A DNA stretch of 64,000 nucleotides from Daejeonella sp. Its GTDB lineage: Bacteria > Bacteroidota > Bacteroidia > Sphingobacteriales > Sphingobacteriaceae. Positions 8,651 to 17,697 of this stretch are shown here, in pieces. The translations under genes and the position numbers were made by a program. The stretch is from contig NZ_JAUXXZ010000016.1 of NCBI RefSeq assembly GCF_030684675.1, forward strand, positions 1 to 64,000, given 5' to 3'. The notes beneath the pieces were generated by a model. That model was not told the origin of the DNA and ran no database searches. It saw nothing but the letters and a program-made list of their open reading frames with translations. Within the stretch, counting starts at the first letter, position 1. Every line of letters starts with the position of its first letter.

Positions 8651-10333
8651 ATGGAAAACAAAACAATCGCCCGGACTTTAAGACTTTTAAGTCAATTGAT
8701 GGAACTTCATAATGAAAATCCCTTCAAGGTGAAGTCTGTTGCGAATGCCGCGTTTAAAGTTGATAAACTTCCCTATCCCATAGCGACCAAAACGCTTGAT
8801 CAAATGGAACAGCTTGATGGTCTTGGTAAAAGTATAGCATCCAAAATCTGGGAACTTGTGCATTCAAATACCATTGGGGACCTCTCGGATCTTCTCAAGC
8901 AAACTCCCCCGGGAATAGTTGAAATGATGAAAATAAAAGGCCTTGGACCAAAAAAAATCCTGGTTATCTGGAAGGATCTTGGTATTGAAAGTGTTGGGGA
9001 GTTGTATTATGCCTGTAATGAAAATCGCCTGATTGAGGCCAAAGGTTTCGGACTCAAAACTCAGGAAGAAATAAAGAAGACCATCGAATTTAATATGGCC
9101 AGCAATGGCCGCTTTCTCTATGCACAGGTTGAAAGCTTTGCTGAAGCCATCCTTGAAAGAATTAAAGTAGAAATCCAGCCTGATTTAACTTGTCTGACAG
9201 GGCAATACCGCCGAAGATCTGAGATCATTGATAGCATTGATCTTCTTTTGGTAAAAGAACTTGATAATAGCATCTTACAAAAACTCGAAAGCTGGGATCT
9301 GAAAGATCTGGAAGTCATTGATAATCAGATAAATTCTCAGACCGAACAGGGCATAAAAATTAAATTAATCTTTGTCAAAAAAGCTGAGCTGGGATGGGAA
9401 TTAATCTCTCAAACAGGAAATCCGGAGCATGTGGAAACTCTAAGAGCTATGCTTAAAGGAGCTGATGTGTCCAGTAAGTCAGAAGAAGAAATTTATGAAC
9501 TGGCTGGCCTGCCTTTCATTGAACCTGAATTACGGGAAGGCAATGGTGAATTTAAACTCGCAGAATCAAATTCCTTACCCGAACTAATTCAATATTCTAA
9601 CCTTAAAGGTAGCCTGCACAACCATAGTACCTGGAGCGATGGAATCCATACTTTGGAAGAAATGGCACTTTTCTGTAAAAACGACTTAAAACTGGAGTAT
9701 TTTGGGATTTGCGATCACTCGAAATCGGCTTTTTATGCAAATGGCCTTAATGAAACGAGGCTTGCAGCCCAGCAACGTGAAATTGACGAGTTGAATAAAA
9801 AGCTTTCCCCATTTCGGATATTTAAAGGAATTGAATCTGATATCTTATATGATGGCTCTCTCGACTATTCCAATGAGGTTCTGGCCAGCTTCGACTTTGT
9901 TGTCGCATCCGTACATTCCATATTGAATATGAATGAGGAAAAAGCAACTGAGCGTTTGATAAAAGCAATTGAAAATCCATACACAACGATTCTGGGACAT
10001 CCAACCGGCAGGTTACTGCTCAGCAGAAGCGGATATCCAATTGATCATAAAAAGGTTATTGATGCATGTGCCGAAAATCAGGTAATCATTGAAATAAATG
10101 CCAACCCACTCAGGCTCGATCTGGACTGGAGATGGCATCAATATGCGATATCAAGGGGTGTGCTTTTGTCGATAAATCCGGATGCTCACAGGAAAGAAGG
10201 ATTTAATGACATGAAATACGGGACTCTTGTCGCAAGAAAAGGAGGATTAAGCAAGGAAAATTGTCTCAATGCAATGAATCTTGATCAGATCAGCATCCTG
10301 TTTGAACAGAAAAAAAAGAAACAGCAGCTTTGA
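8651..10333 (+). CDS. polX: PolX-family protein: HhH, Pol beta-like and PHP domains
   Basis: 560 residues with the PolX layout: helix-hairpin-helix repeats (about 50-135), Pol beta-like nucleotidyltransferase region (about 150-290), and C-terminal PHP phosphoesterase (318-545). All nine PHP metal residues seem present: H323, H325, D330, H356, E395, H422, H450, D511, H513. The polymerase site is odd: the GSxRR motif reads GQYRR (184-188), the usual D-x-D reads S195-I-D197, and the third catalytic Asp aligns with K238. So 3'-5' exonuclease or AP-endonuclease activity is plausible, but polymerase activity is doubtful. Its TGA overlaps the TTG start of the next gene. Confidence 0.88.
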   Translation: MENKTIARTLRLLSQLMELHNENPFKVKSVANAAFKVDKLPYPIATKTLDQMEQLDGLGKSIASKIWELVHSNTIGDLSDLLKQTPPGIVEMMKIKGLGPKKILVIWKDLGIESVGELYYACNENRLIEAKGFGLKTQEEIKKTIEFNMASNGRFLYAQVESFAEAILERIKVEIQPDLTCLTGQYRRRSEIIDSIDLLLVKELDNSILQKLESWDLKDLEVIDNQINSQTEQGIKIKLIFVKKAELGWELISQTGNPEHVETLRAMLKGADVSSKSEEEIYELAGLPFIEPELREGNGEFKLAESNSLPELIQYSNLKGSLHNHSTWSDGIHTLEEMALFCKNDLKLEYFGICDHSKSAFYANGLNETRLAAQQREIDELNKKLSPFRIFKGIESDILYDGSLDYSNEVLASFDFVVASVHSILNMNEEKATERLIKAIENPYTTILGHPTGRLLLSRSGYPIDHKKVIDACAENQVIIEINANPLRLDLDWRWHQYAISRGVLLSINPDAHRKEGFNDMKYGTLVARKGGLSKENCLNAMNLDQISILFEQKKKKQQL

Positions 10334-11307
10334 AAGACATAAAACTGAAAATACTGATCATCCGCTTTAGTTCAATTGGGGATATTGTACTTACCAGTCC
10401 GGTAATCAGATGTCTGAAAGAGCAGTTGGAAGGTCTTGAACTGCATTATTTAACCAAGAAGTCCTATGAAACTGTATTAACTGGAAATCCGCACATTGAT
10501 AAAATCCATTACCTTGAGAAATCCCTTTCTGATTGTATTACAGAACTGAAAAAAGAGAAGTTTGACTATGTAATTGACCTGCATCATAATCTGAGAACAT
10601 TATGGATCAAGACAAAATTGGGTGTAAGATCAAGCTCTTTTGACAAATTAAACCGCCAAAAGTGGCTTTTGGTCAATTTTAAGATGAATGTCCTCCCTCC
10701 TGTTCATATTGTTGACCGGTATCTTCAGACTGTAGAATTTCTTGGTGTAAAAAACGACTCTAAAGGGCTTGATTACTTTTTACTGAAGCAATATAATCTT
10801 ACTGAACTGTTACCAGCTTCACATCAGAAGTTCATTGCAGTAGTTATTGGTGCCCAGCATGCAACAAAACGGCTTCCTGTTAATAAGTTGACCGAACTTT
10901 GCGGCAAAATTAATGGCCCTGTGGTGTTGCTCGGAGGACCTGAGGACAAAGTGCAATCTGAAGAAATTACTCAAGCGGCAGGCATTCATGTATTTAACGG
11001 CTGTGGCCGATTTAAACTTGATGAATCTGCATTTCTTATCAGCAGAGCTGATAAAGTAGTTACACATGATACCGGCCTCATGCATATCGCAGCAGCCTTC
11101 AATAAGCCTATTGTATCCGTTTGGGGGAATACGGTTCCCGAGTTTGGAATGTATCCATACAAAGCAGATCATTCACAAATTATTCAGGTTAATGGTCTAA
11201 GCTGTCGTCCATGTTCAAAAATTGGATTTAATAACTGTCCAAAGGGTCATTTTAAATGCATGAATCTTATAGATCTGAATCAAATTATCAAAGAAAGCAA
11301 TGCCTAA
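10330..11307 (+). CDS. Glycosyltransferase family 9 (heptosyltransferase-like)
   Basis: 325-residue GT9 protein, likely adding a sugar to the LPS core in the cytoplasm. The N-terminal ILIIRFSSIGDIVLTSP is the typical start of this family, and the C-terminal donor-binding block includes HDTGLMHIAAAFNKP and SVWGNTVPEFGMYPY. The start appears to be TTG at 10330 overlapping the polX stop (TTGA), because no ATG occurs before the conserved first strand. The next gene overlaps its end by 8 bases, so polX, GT9 and the phosphatase form one operon. The exact sugar cannot be told. Confidence 0.87.
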   Translation: MKDIKLKILIIRFSSIGDIVLTSPVIRCLKEQLEGLELHYLTKKSYETVLTGNPHIDKIHYLEKSLSDCITELKKEKFDYVIDLHHNLRTLWIKTKLGVRSSSFDKLNRQKWLLVNFKMNVLPPVHIVDRYLQTVEFLGVKNDSKGLDYFLLKQYNLTELLPASHQKFIAVVIGAQHATKRLPVNKLTELCGKINGPVVLLGGPEDKVQSEEITQAAGIHVFNGCGRFKLDESAFLISRADKVVTHDTGLMHIAAAFNKPIVSVWGNTVPEFGMYPYKADHSQIIQVNGLSCRPCSKIGFNNCPKGHFKCMNLIDLNQIIKESNA

Positions 11308-11797
11308 ACAATTACTGATCATTCGCCACGCAAAAGCAGAAGAAGCCGATTTCAAAAAACCGGATTTCAAAAGAGCATTAAGTCACAGGGGTGAAAAAAA
11401 TGCTCAGGAAATGGCCAAAAGATTAAAAACAAAGAATTTACACCCTCAAATACTGTATAGTAGCCCGGCATTGCGGGCCATTTCGACTGCCAGGTATTTT
11501 GCACATGAATTAGGAATAGCACAATCAGAAATCATTCAGGATCCAGAAATATATGATGCGCTGACGGATACACTGCTAGATTGTACTAACAATTTGGATG
11601 ATCAGGCAGATTTTGTTGCCCTGTTTGGCCATAATCCGTCAATCACTGATCTCGTCAATAAATTCTGTGGAGCAGATATTGACAATATTCCAACATGTGG
11701 CATCGCGTTGATACTATTCCCTTTCGACAGCTGGAAAATGCTAAGTGGGAGGACAGGAGAATTGATTCTCTATGATTATCCGAAAAATGAGCATTAA
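11300..11797 (+). CDS. SixA-like histidine phosphatase
   Basis: 165-residue histidine-phosphatase superfamily protein. The catalytic RHAKAEE motif is at the N-terminus (phospho-acceptor H10), with SSPALRAISTA as second block and FGHNPSI supplying the later histidine. SixA relatives dephosphorylate Hpt-domain histidines; an Hpt protein is encoded 5 kb upstream, but a link is only speculation. It overlaps the GT9 gene by 8 bases and shares the four bases TTAA with the convergent dprA stop. Confidence 0.85.
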   Translation: MPKQLLIIRHAKAEEADFKKPDFKRALSHRGEKNAQEMAKRLKTKNLHPQILYSSPALRAISTARYFAHELGIAQSEIIQDPEIYDALTDTLLDCTNNLDDQADFVALFGHNPSITDLVNKFCGADIDNIPTCGIALILFPFDSWKMLSGRTGELILYDYPKNEH

Positions 11798-12888
11798 GTC
11801 ATTTTGTAAAACTTTCCGGGTAATGAAATGATACTTCCCTGCATTTCCATGCCCAGAATGATCATGACCAGCTTACTTTGCTGAAACCCACTTAAAATAG
11901 CGAGATCATCAACTCCAAGACTTCCTTTGGCATATAGAATATCTGCAATGATCTGCTCGTCAGCTGTCAGATTGATTGGCAGACTAAGTTGAGGTTTTAA
12001 AGGTGATAACTGATCTCTGGTCCATCCCATCAGATATTCCAGATCGGCCACTCTGGTCATCAGATTTGCTCTGTTGGTTTTGATCAGAAAATTACATCCC
12101 TGACTAAATTCATCATTAATCCTCCCCGGATAAGCAAATACATCTCTGTTATAAGAATTGGCCAGCTCAGCAGTAATTAATGCCCCTCCTTTGATGTTAG
12201 CCTCCACGACTATGGTCAGATCGGCCAAACCGGCGATGATCCGGTTCCGCTTAGGGAAATTCTCCCGATCGGGAATTGTACCCGACATAAATTCGGTGAT
12301 AAGTCCGCCACAATCCAGAATTTTTTCGGCCATTGCCCGGTGTTGCGCCGGATAAATACGGTCCAGCCCATGTGCAAGAACAGCAACATTAGGAATATCA
12401 TTTTTAAGAGCTTCTTTATGTGCCGCTCCATCAATCCCATAAGCCAGTCCACTGATAATCAAAGGTTGATGAACCTTCAAGTCTTCTATCAGTGTTCTGC
12501 ATATCCCCTTACCATAATCAGTTGCATTTCTGGTACCTACAATACTGATTACCTTGCCGGCATTCAGGTCGGCATTTCCTTTAAAATATACTACTATGGG
12601 TGCATCTGCACAATTTCTAAGGCGTTTCGGGTAATCATCATCTGTAAGAAAAAATGCTTTGATCTTGAACTTATCAATAAATTTAAGTTCCTGTTCAGCC
12701 CGTTTTAATGCTGAATGTTCCTTTAGAAATTCGAGAGTTTTAGGACCAATACCCGGGATATGGGCCAGATTCTTAGTTTTTGCTTTAAACACTTCCTCGG
12801 CATTGCCACAATAACTAAGAAGATTTCGGGCAAGTACTGAGCCTATGCCAGGGATACATGATAATGCAAGCTGATGAAGCAATGCCAT
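11794..12888 (-). CDS. dprA: DNA processing protein DprA
   Basis: Loads RecA onto incoming single-stranded DNA during natural transformation; also present in many non-competent species. 364 residues: N-terminal helix-hairpin-helix region (two IPGIG motifs, about residues 13-17 and 45-49), Rossmann-like core with VGTRNATDYG, GLAYGIDGAAHK, and GGALITAELA, and a C-terminal winged-helix (DML1-like) domain. Its stop codon shares bases with that of the convergent SixA-like gene. rsmG lies 91 bases upstream on the same strand. Confidence 0.95.
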   Translation of the reverse strand: MALLHQLALSCIPGIGSVLARNLLSYCGNAEEVFKAKTKNLAHIPGIGPKTLEFLKEHSALKRAEQELKFIDKFKIKAFFLTDDDYPKRLRNCADAPIVVYFKGNADLNAGKVISIVGTRNATDYGKGICRTLIEDLKVHQPLIISGLAYGIDGAAHKEALKNDIPNVAVLAHGLDRIYPAQHRAMAEKILDCGGLITEFMSGTIPDRENFPKRNRIIAGLADLTIVVEANIKGGALITAELANSYNRDVFAYPGRINDEFSQGCNFLIKTNRANLMTRVADLEYLMGWTRDQLSPLKPQLSLPINLTADEQIIADILYAKGSLGVDDLAILSGFQQSKLVMIILGMEMQGSIISLPGKFYKMT

Positions 12889-12979
12889 ATTCTAAGAATT
12901 TAACGAAAGAATAAAAAATAGAGCAAACAACAGAAAGGACATTTGGGGATGTCGCATTCAGTCAAAATAATACTAAAAC

Positions 12980-13606
12980 TTATTGAGGGATATAAACCAC
13001 AAATTTAGAATCAAAATAATCTTCTTTAAAATACTTTGAAAGAGGTATAAGTTCTGTTTTTAAACCCGATTCTTTAATTTCCTTAGCCAGATCACCACCT
13101 TTCAAGTACAATATACCATTTTGAAGGGTATTCATCGACTTTTTCTCAAATTTTCCCTTTACCCAGGGATAAAATTCAGATAGTCGGGTTACAGCTCTGG
13201 AAACCACAAAATGGAATTTCTCATCAATCTGCTCAGCTCTTGCATGACTTGCACGAACATTTGTCAACCCACATCCCAAAGCAACCTCCTGAACAACCTT
13301 TATCTTCTTTCCAATAGAATCTACCAGATGAAAATCAGTTTCCGGAAACATGATGGCAAGTGGAATTCCGGGGAATCCCCCACCAGTACCTACATCAAGC
13401 ACTTTTTCACCAGGCAAAAATGAAATAAGCTTTGCAATAGCAAGGGAATGAAGAATATGATGAAGATATAGCATATCGATATCCTTCCTTGAAATCAGAT
13501 TGATTCTGGCATTCCAGAAACGGTAGAGCTCATCCAGTTCGGCGAACTGCTCCTTTTGTTTCTGGCTGAGGTCAGGGAAATAATATGATATGATATCAGA
13601 AGTCAC
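12980..13606 (-). CDS. rsmG: 16S rRNA (guanine527-N7)-methyltransferase
   Basis: Methylates G527 of 16S rRNA. SAM-binding motif VLDVGTGGGFPGIPL near residue 65 and the family's FHFVVSRAVTRL block are clear; 208 residues is normal. The only reasonable start is GTG at 13606, inside the 3' end of the sigma-factor gene (11-base overlap), so translation is probably coupled. Loss of this gene gives low-level streptomycin resistance in other bacteria. Confidence 0.94.
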   Translation of the reverse strand: MTSDIISYYFPDLSQKQKEQFAELDELYRFWNARINLISRKDIDMLYLHHILHSLAIAKLISFLPGEKVLDVGTGGGFPGIPLAIMFPETDFHLVDSIGKKIKVVQEVALGCGLTNVRASHARAEQIDEKFHFVVSRAVTRLSEFYPWVKGKFEKKSMNTLQNGILYLKGGDLAKEIKESGLKTELIPLSKYFKEDYFDSKFVVYIPQ

Positions 13607-14210
13607 TTCTCAAGTTTTTCTTTTTACGGTTCATTATATTCGACATCAGATCCCTTGCGCGGAAAAGCTGTGCCTTTACAGTACCCAAAGGCAGATCGAG
13701 CTGCTGAGCGATCTCTTCATAGGATTGTTCATCATAATATCTCAAAACAATCAGGGTTCTATACCTTTGAGGTAACTGATCTACAATACTCTTCAGTTTC
13801 TCACTTTCCTGCTTCTTTATTGACGTTTGTTCAGGGTTTAAGGTATCAGATGCAATCTGCAATTGCTTCTCATCCTTACCCTCCTCAGATAAAGATTGCA
13901 GGGAAACCACATTTAGTCTCTTCTTCCTAATGAAATCTATACAATTATTAGTTGCTATCCTGAATAACCAGGTACTAAAAGCAAAATCAGGTTTGTACTT
14001 CTCAATATTTTCAAATGCCTTCCCAAATGTTTCAACTGTAAGATCCATTGCATCGTCTTTATTGTTGACCATTTTAAGGGCCATAAAGTAAATGGAATCC
14101 TTGTATCTCTGCATTAATTCGGCATAGGCCTTCTGATCCCCATCTTTTGCTCTGATGACCAGCATAAAATCATTTTTGGCATTTGCCGAAAAGTTAGGAT
14201 TTATTTCCAT
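13596..14210 (-). CDS. ECF-type RNA polymerase sigma factor
   Basis: 204-residue sigma-70 family protein with region 2 (about 15-90, including FSTWLFRIATNNCIDFIRKK) and region 4 (about 130-190, including LPQRYRTLIVLRYY and a helix-turn-helix with LDLPLGTVKAQLFRAR). No anti-sigma gene is adjacent, unlike the SusCD-linked FecI-type systems. It overlaps the GT2 gene by 10 bases and rsmG by 11 bases, so it lies in a tight three-gene unit and its level may be set by the operon promoter. Target genes are unknown. Confidence 0.9.
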   Translation of the reverse strand: MEINPNFSANAKNDFMLVIRAKDGDQKAYAELMQRYKDSIYFMALKMVNNKDDAMDLTVETFGKAFENIEKYKPDFAFSTWLFRIATNNCIDFIRKKRLNVVSLQSLSEEGKDEKQLQIASDTLNPEQTSIKKQESEKLKSIVDQLPQRYRTLIVLRYYDEQSYEEIAQQLDLPLGTVKAQLFRARDLMSNIMNRKKKNLRSDF

Positions 14211-15316
14211 TCAACCCTCTTTCTGAATAAGGCTATAAAGTTTAAAATCACTATATAAATGTAATAAATGAAATCAAATACCGGTACCCACCAAATCAGA
14301 TCAATATACTTTAATTTCTTTAAAACAGGGATATAAACCAGAATTTGCGCCAATAACCTGATCGAATAAAATGCAGCAATAATCCACCAATCGGCCTTAA
14401 TTACAATTAAAGCAATCAGGAATACATAAAACAGAAAACCTGATATCACCTGCACTCCCAGCATTTTTTTATGGCTGCTTTTGTATGCTTTTCCGGCACC
14501 CTGATGACGAAATTTTTGTGAAAAATAGCTGGAAAGTGAATTTTTGGGTTCAGACCAGATATGGGAATCAAAATCGATTTCAATTCTTGTGTTAGTATTG
14601 GTGGCGTTCTGGTTTACAAACAGGTCATCATCCCCCGATAAAATATGCATATGTGATGCAAAGCCCTTACCTCTAAAAAACAGGGATTTCTTGTAGGCCA
14701 TATTTCTTCCTACTCCCATATAAGGATTACCTTTTAAAGCATGGGAAAGATAATTAAGGGCAGTAATGAATGTTTCATAACGGATAAAGCGATTAAGCAG
14801 ACTCCCTTTAAATTCATAGGGTGAATAAGCCAGGACAATTTCGGTATGCTCATTGAAATTTCGTTGAATACACTTTAGCCATTGGTTTGATGCAGGTCTG
14901 CAATCTGCATCGGTAAAGACCAGGTTGTCATTTTTTGCTGCCTTTATTCCGAGAGTTACTGCAAACTTCTTTCCGTGCTTAAAACGGGGATGATCGTTAA
15001 TTGTAACGACCTTGAGGTTTTTATGCTGCAGGGATAAGTCGCGTAAAAACCAGTCGGACCCGTCATTTGAACAATCATTTACAATTACCACCTCAAAATC
15101 AGGGTAATCCTGTTCAAGAAATGGCAAGAGATTCTGCTTTAAATTCTCCAGCTCGTTTTTTGCACAAATGATGACCGAGATCGGCTCCAAAACCTGGTTA
15201 TAGCCTTCATAACCTTTATAAACCGCTAATTTTCTATGAATTGCAAGAGTATAATATAACTGCAGGATCAAACAAATCAGTAGGGAAATTGAAATCGAAA
15301 TAACTAAATAATCCAC
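14201..15316 (-). CDS. Membrane glycosyltransferase family 2
   Basis: 371 residues. An N-terminal transmembrane helix (about 1-25), a GT-A catalytic domain starting at SVIICAKNELENLKQNL with nucleotide-sugar motif VNDCSNDGS and metal-binding TDADCRP, the acceptor-region QKFRHQGAGK in the position of QxxRW, and two or three C-terminal membrane helices. Processive or simple cell-surface polysaccharide/lipid glycosylation is likely; the substrate is unknown. Start at GTG 15316, as no nearby in-frame ATG is available. First gene of the GT2-sigma-rsmG unit. Confidence 0.85.
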   Translation of the reverse strand: MDYLVISISISLLICLILQLYYTLAIHRKLAVYKGYEGYNQVLEPISVIICAKNELENLKQNLLPFLEQDYPDFEVVIVNDCSNDGSDWFLRDLSLQHKNLKVVTINDHPRFKHGKKFAVTLGIKAAKNDNLVFTDADCRPASNQWLKCIQRNFNEHTEIVLAYSPYEFKGSLLNRFIRYETFITALNYLSHALKGNPYMGVGRNMAYKKSLFFRGKGFASHMHILSGDDDLFVNQNATNTNTRIEIDFDSHIWSEPKNSLSSYFSQKFRHQGAGKAYKSSHKKMLGVQVISGFLFYVFLIALIVIKADWWIIAAFYSIRLLAQILVYIPVLKKLKYIDLIWWVPVFDFIYYIYIVILNFIALFRKRVEWK

Positions 15317-15442
15317 GCGTTAGAATGAGCTTTAAACAGGGGTAAATTTCTAATTTTTCAGCTAACTATTGTCATTTTTAAAAAATAAAAGAAATAATCA
15401 GGGCATATTTCTGGCTCTCACCTGCTACAGTTTATATTTTGC

Positions 15443-15450
15443 TATTTTTG
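15443..15450 (+). promoter_or_regulatory. Candidate -7 box for tgt
   Basis: TATTTTTG, a full TAnnTTTG match 21 bases before the tgt ATG. No TTG is found at the usual distance upstream. Confidence 0.45.
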
Positions 15451-15471
15451 CGGCTGATATTTTGCAATTGA

Positions 15472-16602
15472 ATGAAATTTAAATTAGAGGCTTCAGATAA
15501 ATCTTCGAAAGCACGGGCAGGCGAAATAAGTACTGACCATGGCATCATCAAAACCCCCATTTTTATGCCTGTGGGCACTGCAGGTTCGGTAAAGGCTGTG
15601 CACCAGCATGAACTTTCGGAAGATATTAAGGCCCAGATCATTCTTGGCAATACCTACCATTTATACCTCAGGCCAGGTTTGGAAACCCTCCAGCTTGCGG
15701 GCGGATTGCATAAATTTAATGGATGGGATAAACCCCTGCTGACTGATAGCGGCGGTTATCAGGTCTATTCTCTGTCGGGAGTACGAAAAATCAGGGAGGA
15801 AGGTGTGACCTTCAGATCACATATAGACGGTTCAAAACATCTTTTTACCCCTGAATCGGTAATGGATACCCAGAGGGTTATTGGTGCTGATATTATCATG
15901 GCCTTCGATGAATGTACACCCTATCCCTGCGAATATGGCTATGCCCGTCGTTCAATGGAAATGACTCATCGCTGGCTGAAGCGCTGCTGTGAACGCTTTG
16001 ATACAACTCATCCCCTATATGGATTTGATCAAACCCTGTTTCCTATTGTTCAAGGCTCGGTTTATAAAGACCTTCGAAAACAATCTGCAGAAGTTATCGC
16101 CTCTTTTGAAAGGGAAGGAAACGCAATCGGCGGACTTTCAGTTGGAGAACCTGCTGAAGAGATGTATGAAATGACAGATATCGTTACCGATATACTTCCA
16201 AAAGATAAGCCACGCTATCTTATGGGGGTAGGTACTCCTGTAAATATCCTCGAAAATATTGCATTGGGAATAGATATGTTCGACTGTGTAATGCCAACAC
16301 GAAATGCCAGAAACGGGATGTTATTCACTAAAAATGGCATCATTAATATCCGTAATGAGCGCTGGAAGAACGATTTCTCTCCACTGGAAGAAGATAGTGA
16401 TCTTTTTACAGACAGAAATTATTCAAAGGCGTATCTTAGACATCTGGCTCATTCAAAAGAGATACTGGGTGCTCAGATTGCAACCTTACATAACCTGCAC
16501 TTTTACTTATGGCTGGTGAATGAGGCCAGAGAGAAAATTATAGCCGGTGATTTTCACGATTGGAAAAACAAAATGGTTGTTCAATTAGCACAACGCTTAT
16601 AG
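15472..16602 (+). CDS. tgt: tRNA-guanine transglycosylase, without the zinc cysteines
   Basis: Exchanges guanine for preQ1 at position 34 of GUN tRNAs in queuosine synthesis. 376 residues; TDSGGYQVYSL (91-101), the QGS loop (194-196) and the nucleophile D271 in FDCVMPTRNAR are all present. The structural zinc site of the family (C-x-C-x2-C-x25-H) is not: the three cysteine positions read S309, L311 and D314, while H340 is kept at the exact spacing. The surrounding NYSKAYLRHL and IATLHNLHFY are conserved, so it is a genuine replacement and not misalignment. Followed 9 bases later by the LptF/G permease. Confidence 0.95.
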   Translation: MKFKLEASDKSSKARAGEISTDHGIIKTPIFMPVGTAGSVKAVHQHELSEDIKAQIILGNTYHLYLRPGLETLQLAGGLHKFNGWDKPLLTDSGGYQVYSLSGVRKIREEGVTFRSHIDGSKHLFTPESVMDTQRVIGADIIMAFDECTPYPCEYGYARRSMEMTHRWLKRCCERFDTTHPLYGFDQTLFPIVQGSVYKDLRKQSAEVIASFEREGNAIGGLSVGEPAEEMYEMTDIVTDILPKDKPRYLMGVGTPVNILENIALGIDMFDCVMPTRNARNGMLFTKNGIINIRNERWKNDFSPLEEDSDLFTDRNYSKAYLRHLAHSKEILGAQIATLHNLHFYLWLVNEAREKIIAGDFHDWKNKMVVQLAQRL

Positions 16603-16611
16603 CATTAGAAT

Positions 16612-17691
16612 ATGATCGGAATTATCGACAGGTACATCATAAAGAAATATCTGGGGACATTTGCCTTTACCCTGACAATTTTCACTGTGATTATTGTAAT
16701 TTTCGATGTTTCCGAAAAACTTGATGACTTTTTAAGGCATCAGGCACCGATGAAAGAGATTATTTTCAGCTATTATGTCGGTTTTATTCCATTTTATCTC
16801 AATTTTCTATCTCCCTTAATAAATTTCATAGCTGTTATTTTCTTTACGGCTAAAATGGCCGATCAAACAGAAATTGTACCGATACTTAGCAGCGGGGTAA
16901 GTTTTAAACGATTTCTATGGCCTTACCTGATCTCATCTACAGTCATTTTTCTAGTTACACTGATCTTTAATCTCTTCATCATTCCTGAAACTAACCGGCT
17001 GAAGATTGATTTTGAGAATGTTTATGTGAATCCGAAATCAGACAATTCCAAGATGTATACGCATATGCAGATTGATAAAAACACGTTGGTATACATTGAA
17101 AATTTCGACAATAATTTAAAAACCGGTTATAAGTTCACGCTGGAAAAATTCTCGGGGATGGATCTGAAAGAAAAGCTCGTTTCCGATAGAATCAGTTGGG
17201 ATTCAGTTAAAACAAAATGGAAAATTGAAAACTATTCTATCCGGAAAATTGATGGTTTGAAGGAGTCTATGACCGCAGGTTTACAAATGGATACCACACT
17301 GGATATGCGCCCGAAAGACTTCGAAATTTATGATAATATTTACCAGGCGATGAATATGGGTGAGTTAAACGATCGTATTAAGAAGGAAGAAATACGAGGC
17401 ACCGGGGTAATGGCGGATTTAAAACTTGAAAAATACCAGCGTTTTGTGTATCCCTTGTCGGCTTTTGTTCTAACCTTAATGGGCGTTTCCCTCTCTTCAC
17501 GCAAGGTACGTGGCGGGGTTGGCCTTCCACTTGGAATAGGTATATTTTTAAGCTTCACCTATATCCTATTCATCAGATTCTCAAGCATGTTTGCCTTAAA
17601 AGGCGGATTACCACCTCTAATTGCCGTTTTAATCCCCAATATAGTTTTTGGAATTCTGGGCATCTATTTATTGATGAAAGCACCAAAATAA
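16612..17691 (+). CDS. LptF/LptG family permease
   Basis: YjgP/YjgQ family transmembrane subunit of the LptB2FG ABC transporter that extracts LPS from the inner membrane. 359 residues with three N-terminal transmembrane helices (about 14-34, 50-80, 100-125), a central periplasmic beta-jellyroll-like region (about 130-260), and three C-terminal helices (about 280-355). DRYIIKKYLGTF at the start is typical. Only one of the two permease subunits is here. Nine bases after tgt and six before the EamA gene, so an operon is likely. Confidence 0.9.
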   Translation: MIGIIDRYIIKKYLGTFAFTLTIFTVIIVIFDVSEKLDDFLRHQAPMKEIIFSYYVGFIPFYLNFLSPLINFIAVIFFTAKMADQTEIVPILSSGVSFKRFLWPYLISSTVIFLVTLIFNLFIIPETNRLKIDFENVYVNPKSDNSKMYTHMQIDKNTLVYIENFDNNLKTGYKFTLEKFSGMDLKEKLVSDRISWDSVKTKWKIENYSIRKIDGLKESMTAGLQMDTTLDMRPKDFEIYDNIYQAMNMGELNDRIKKEEIRGTGVMADLKLEKYQRFVYPLSAFVLTLMGVSLSSRKVRGGVGLPLGIGIFLSFTYILFIRFSSMFALKGGLPPLIAVLIPNIVFGILGIYLLMKAPK

Positions 17692-17697
17692 ACCATC

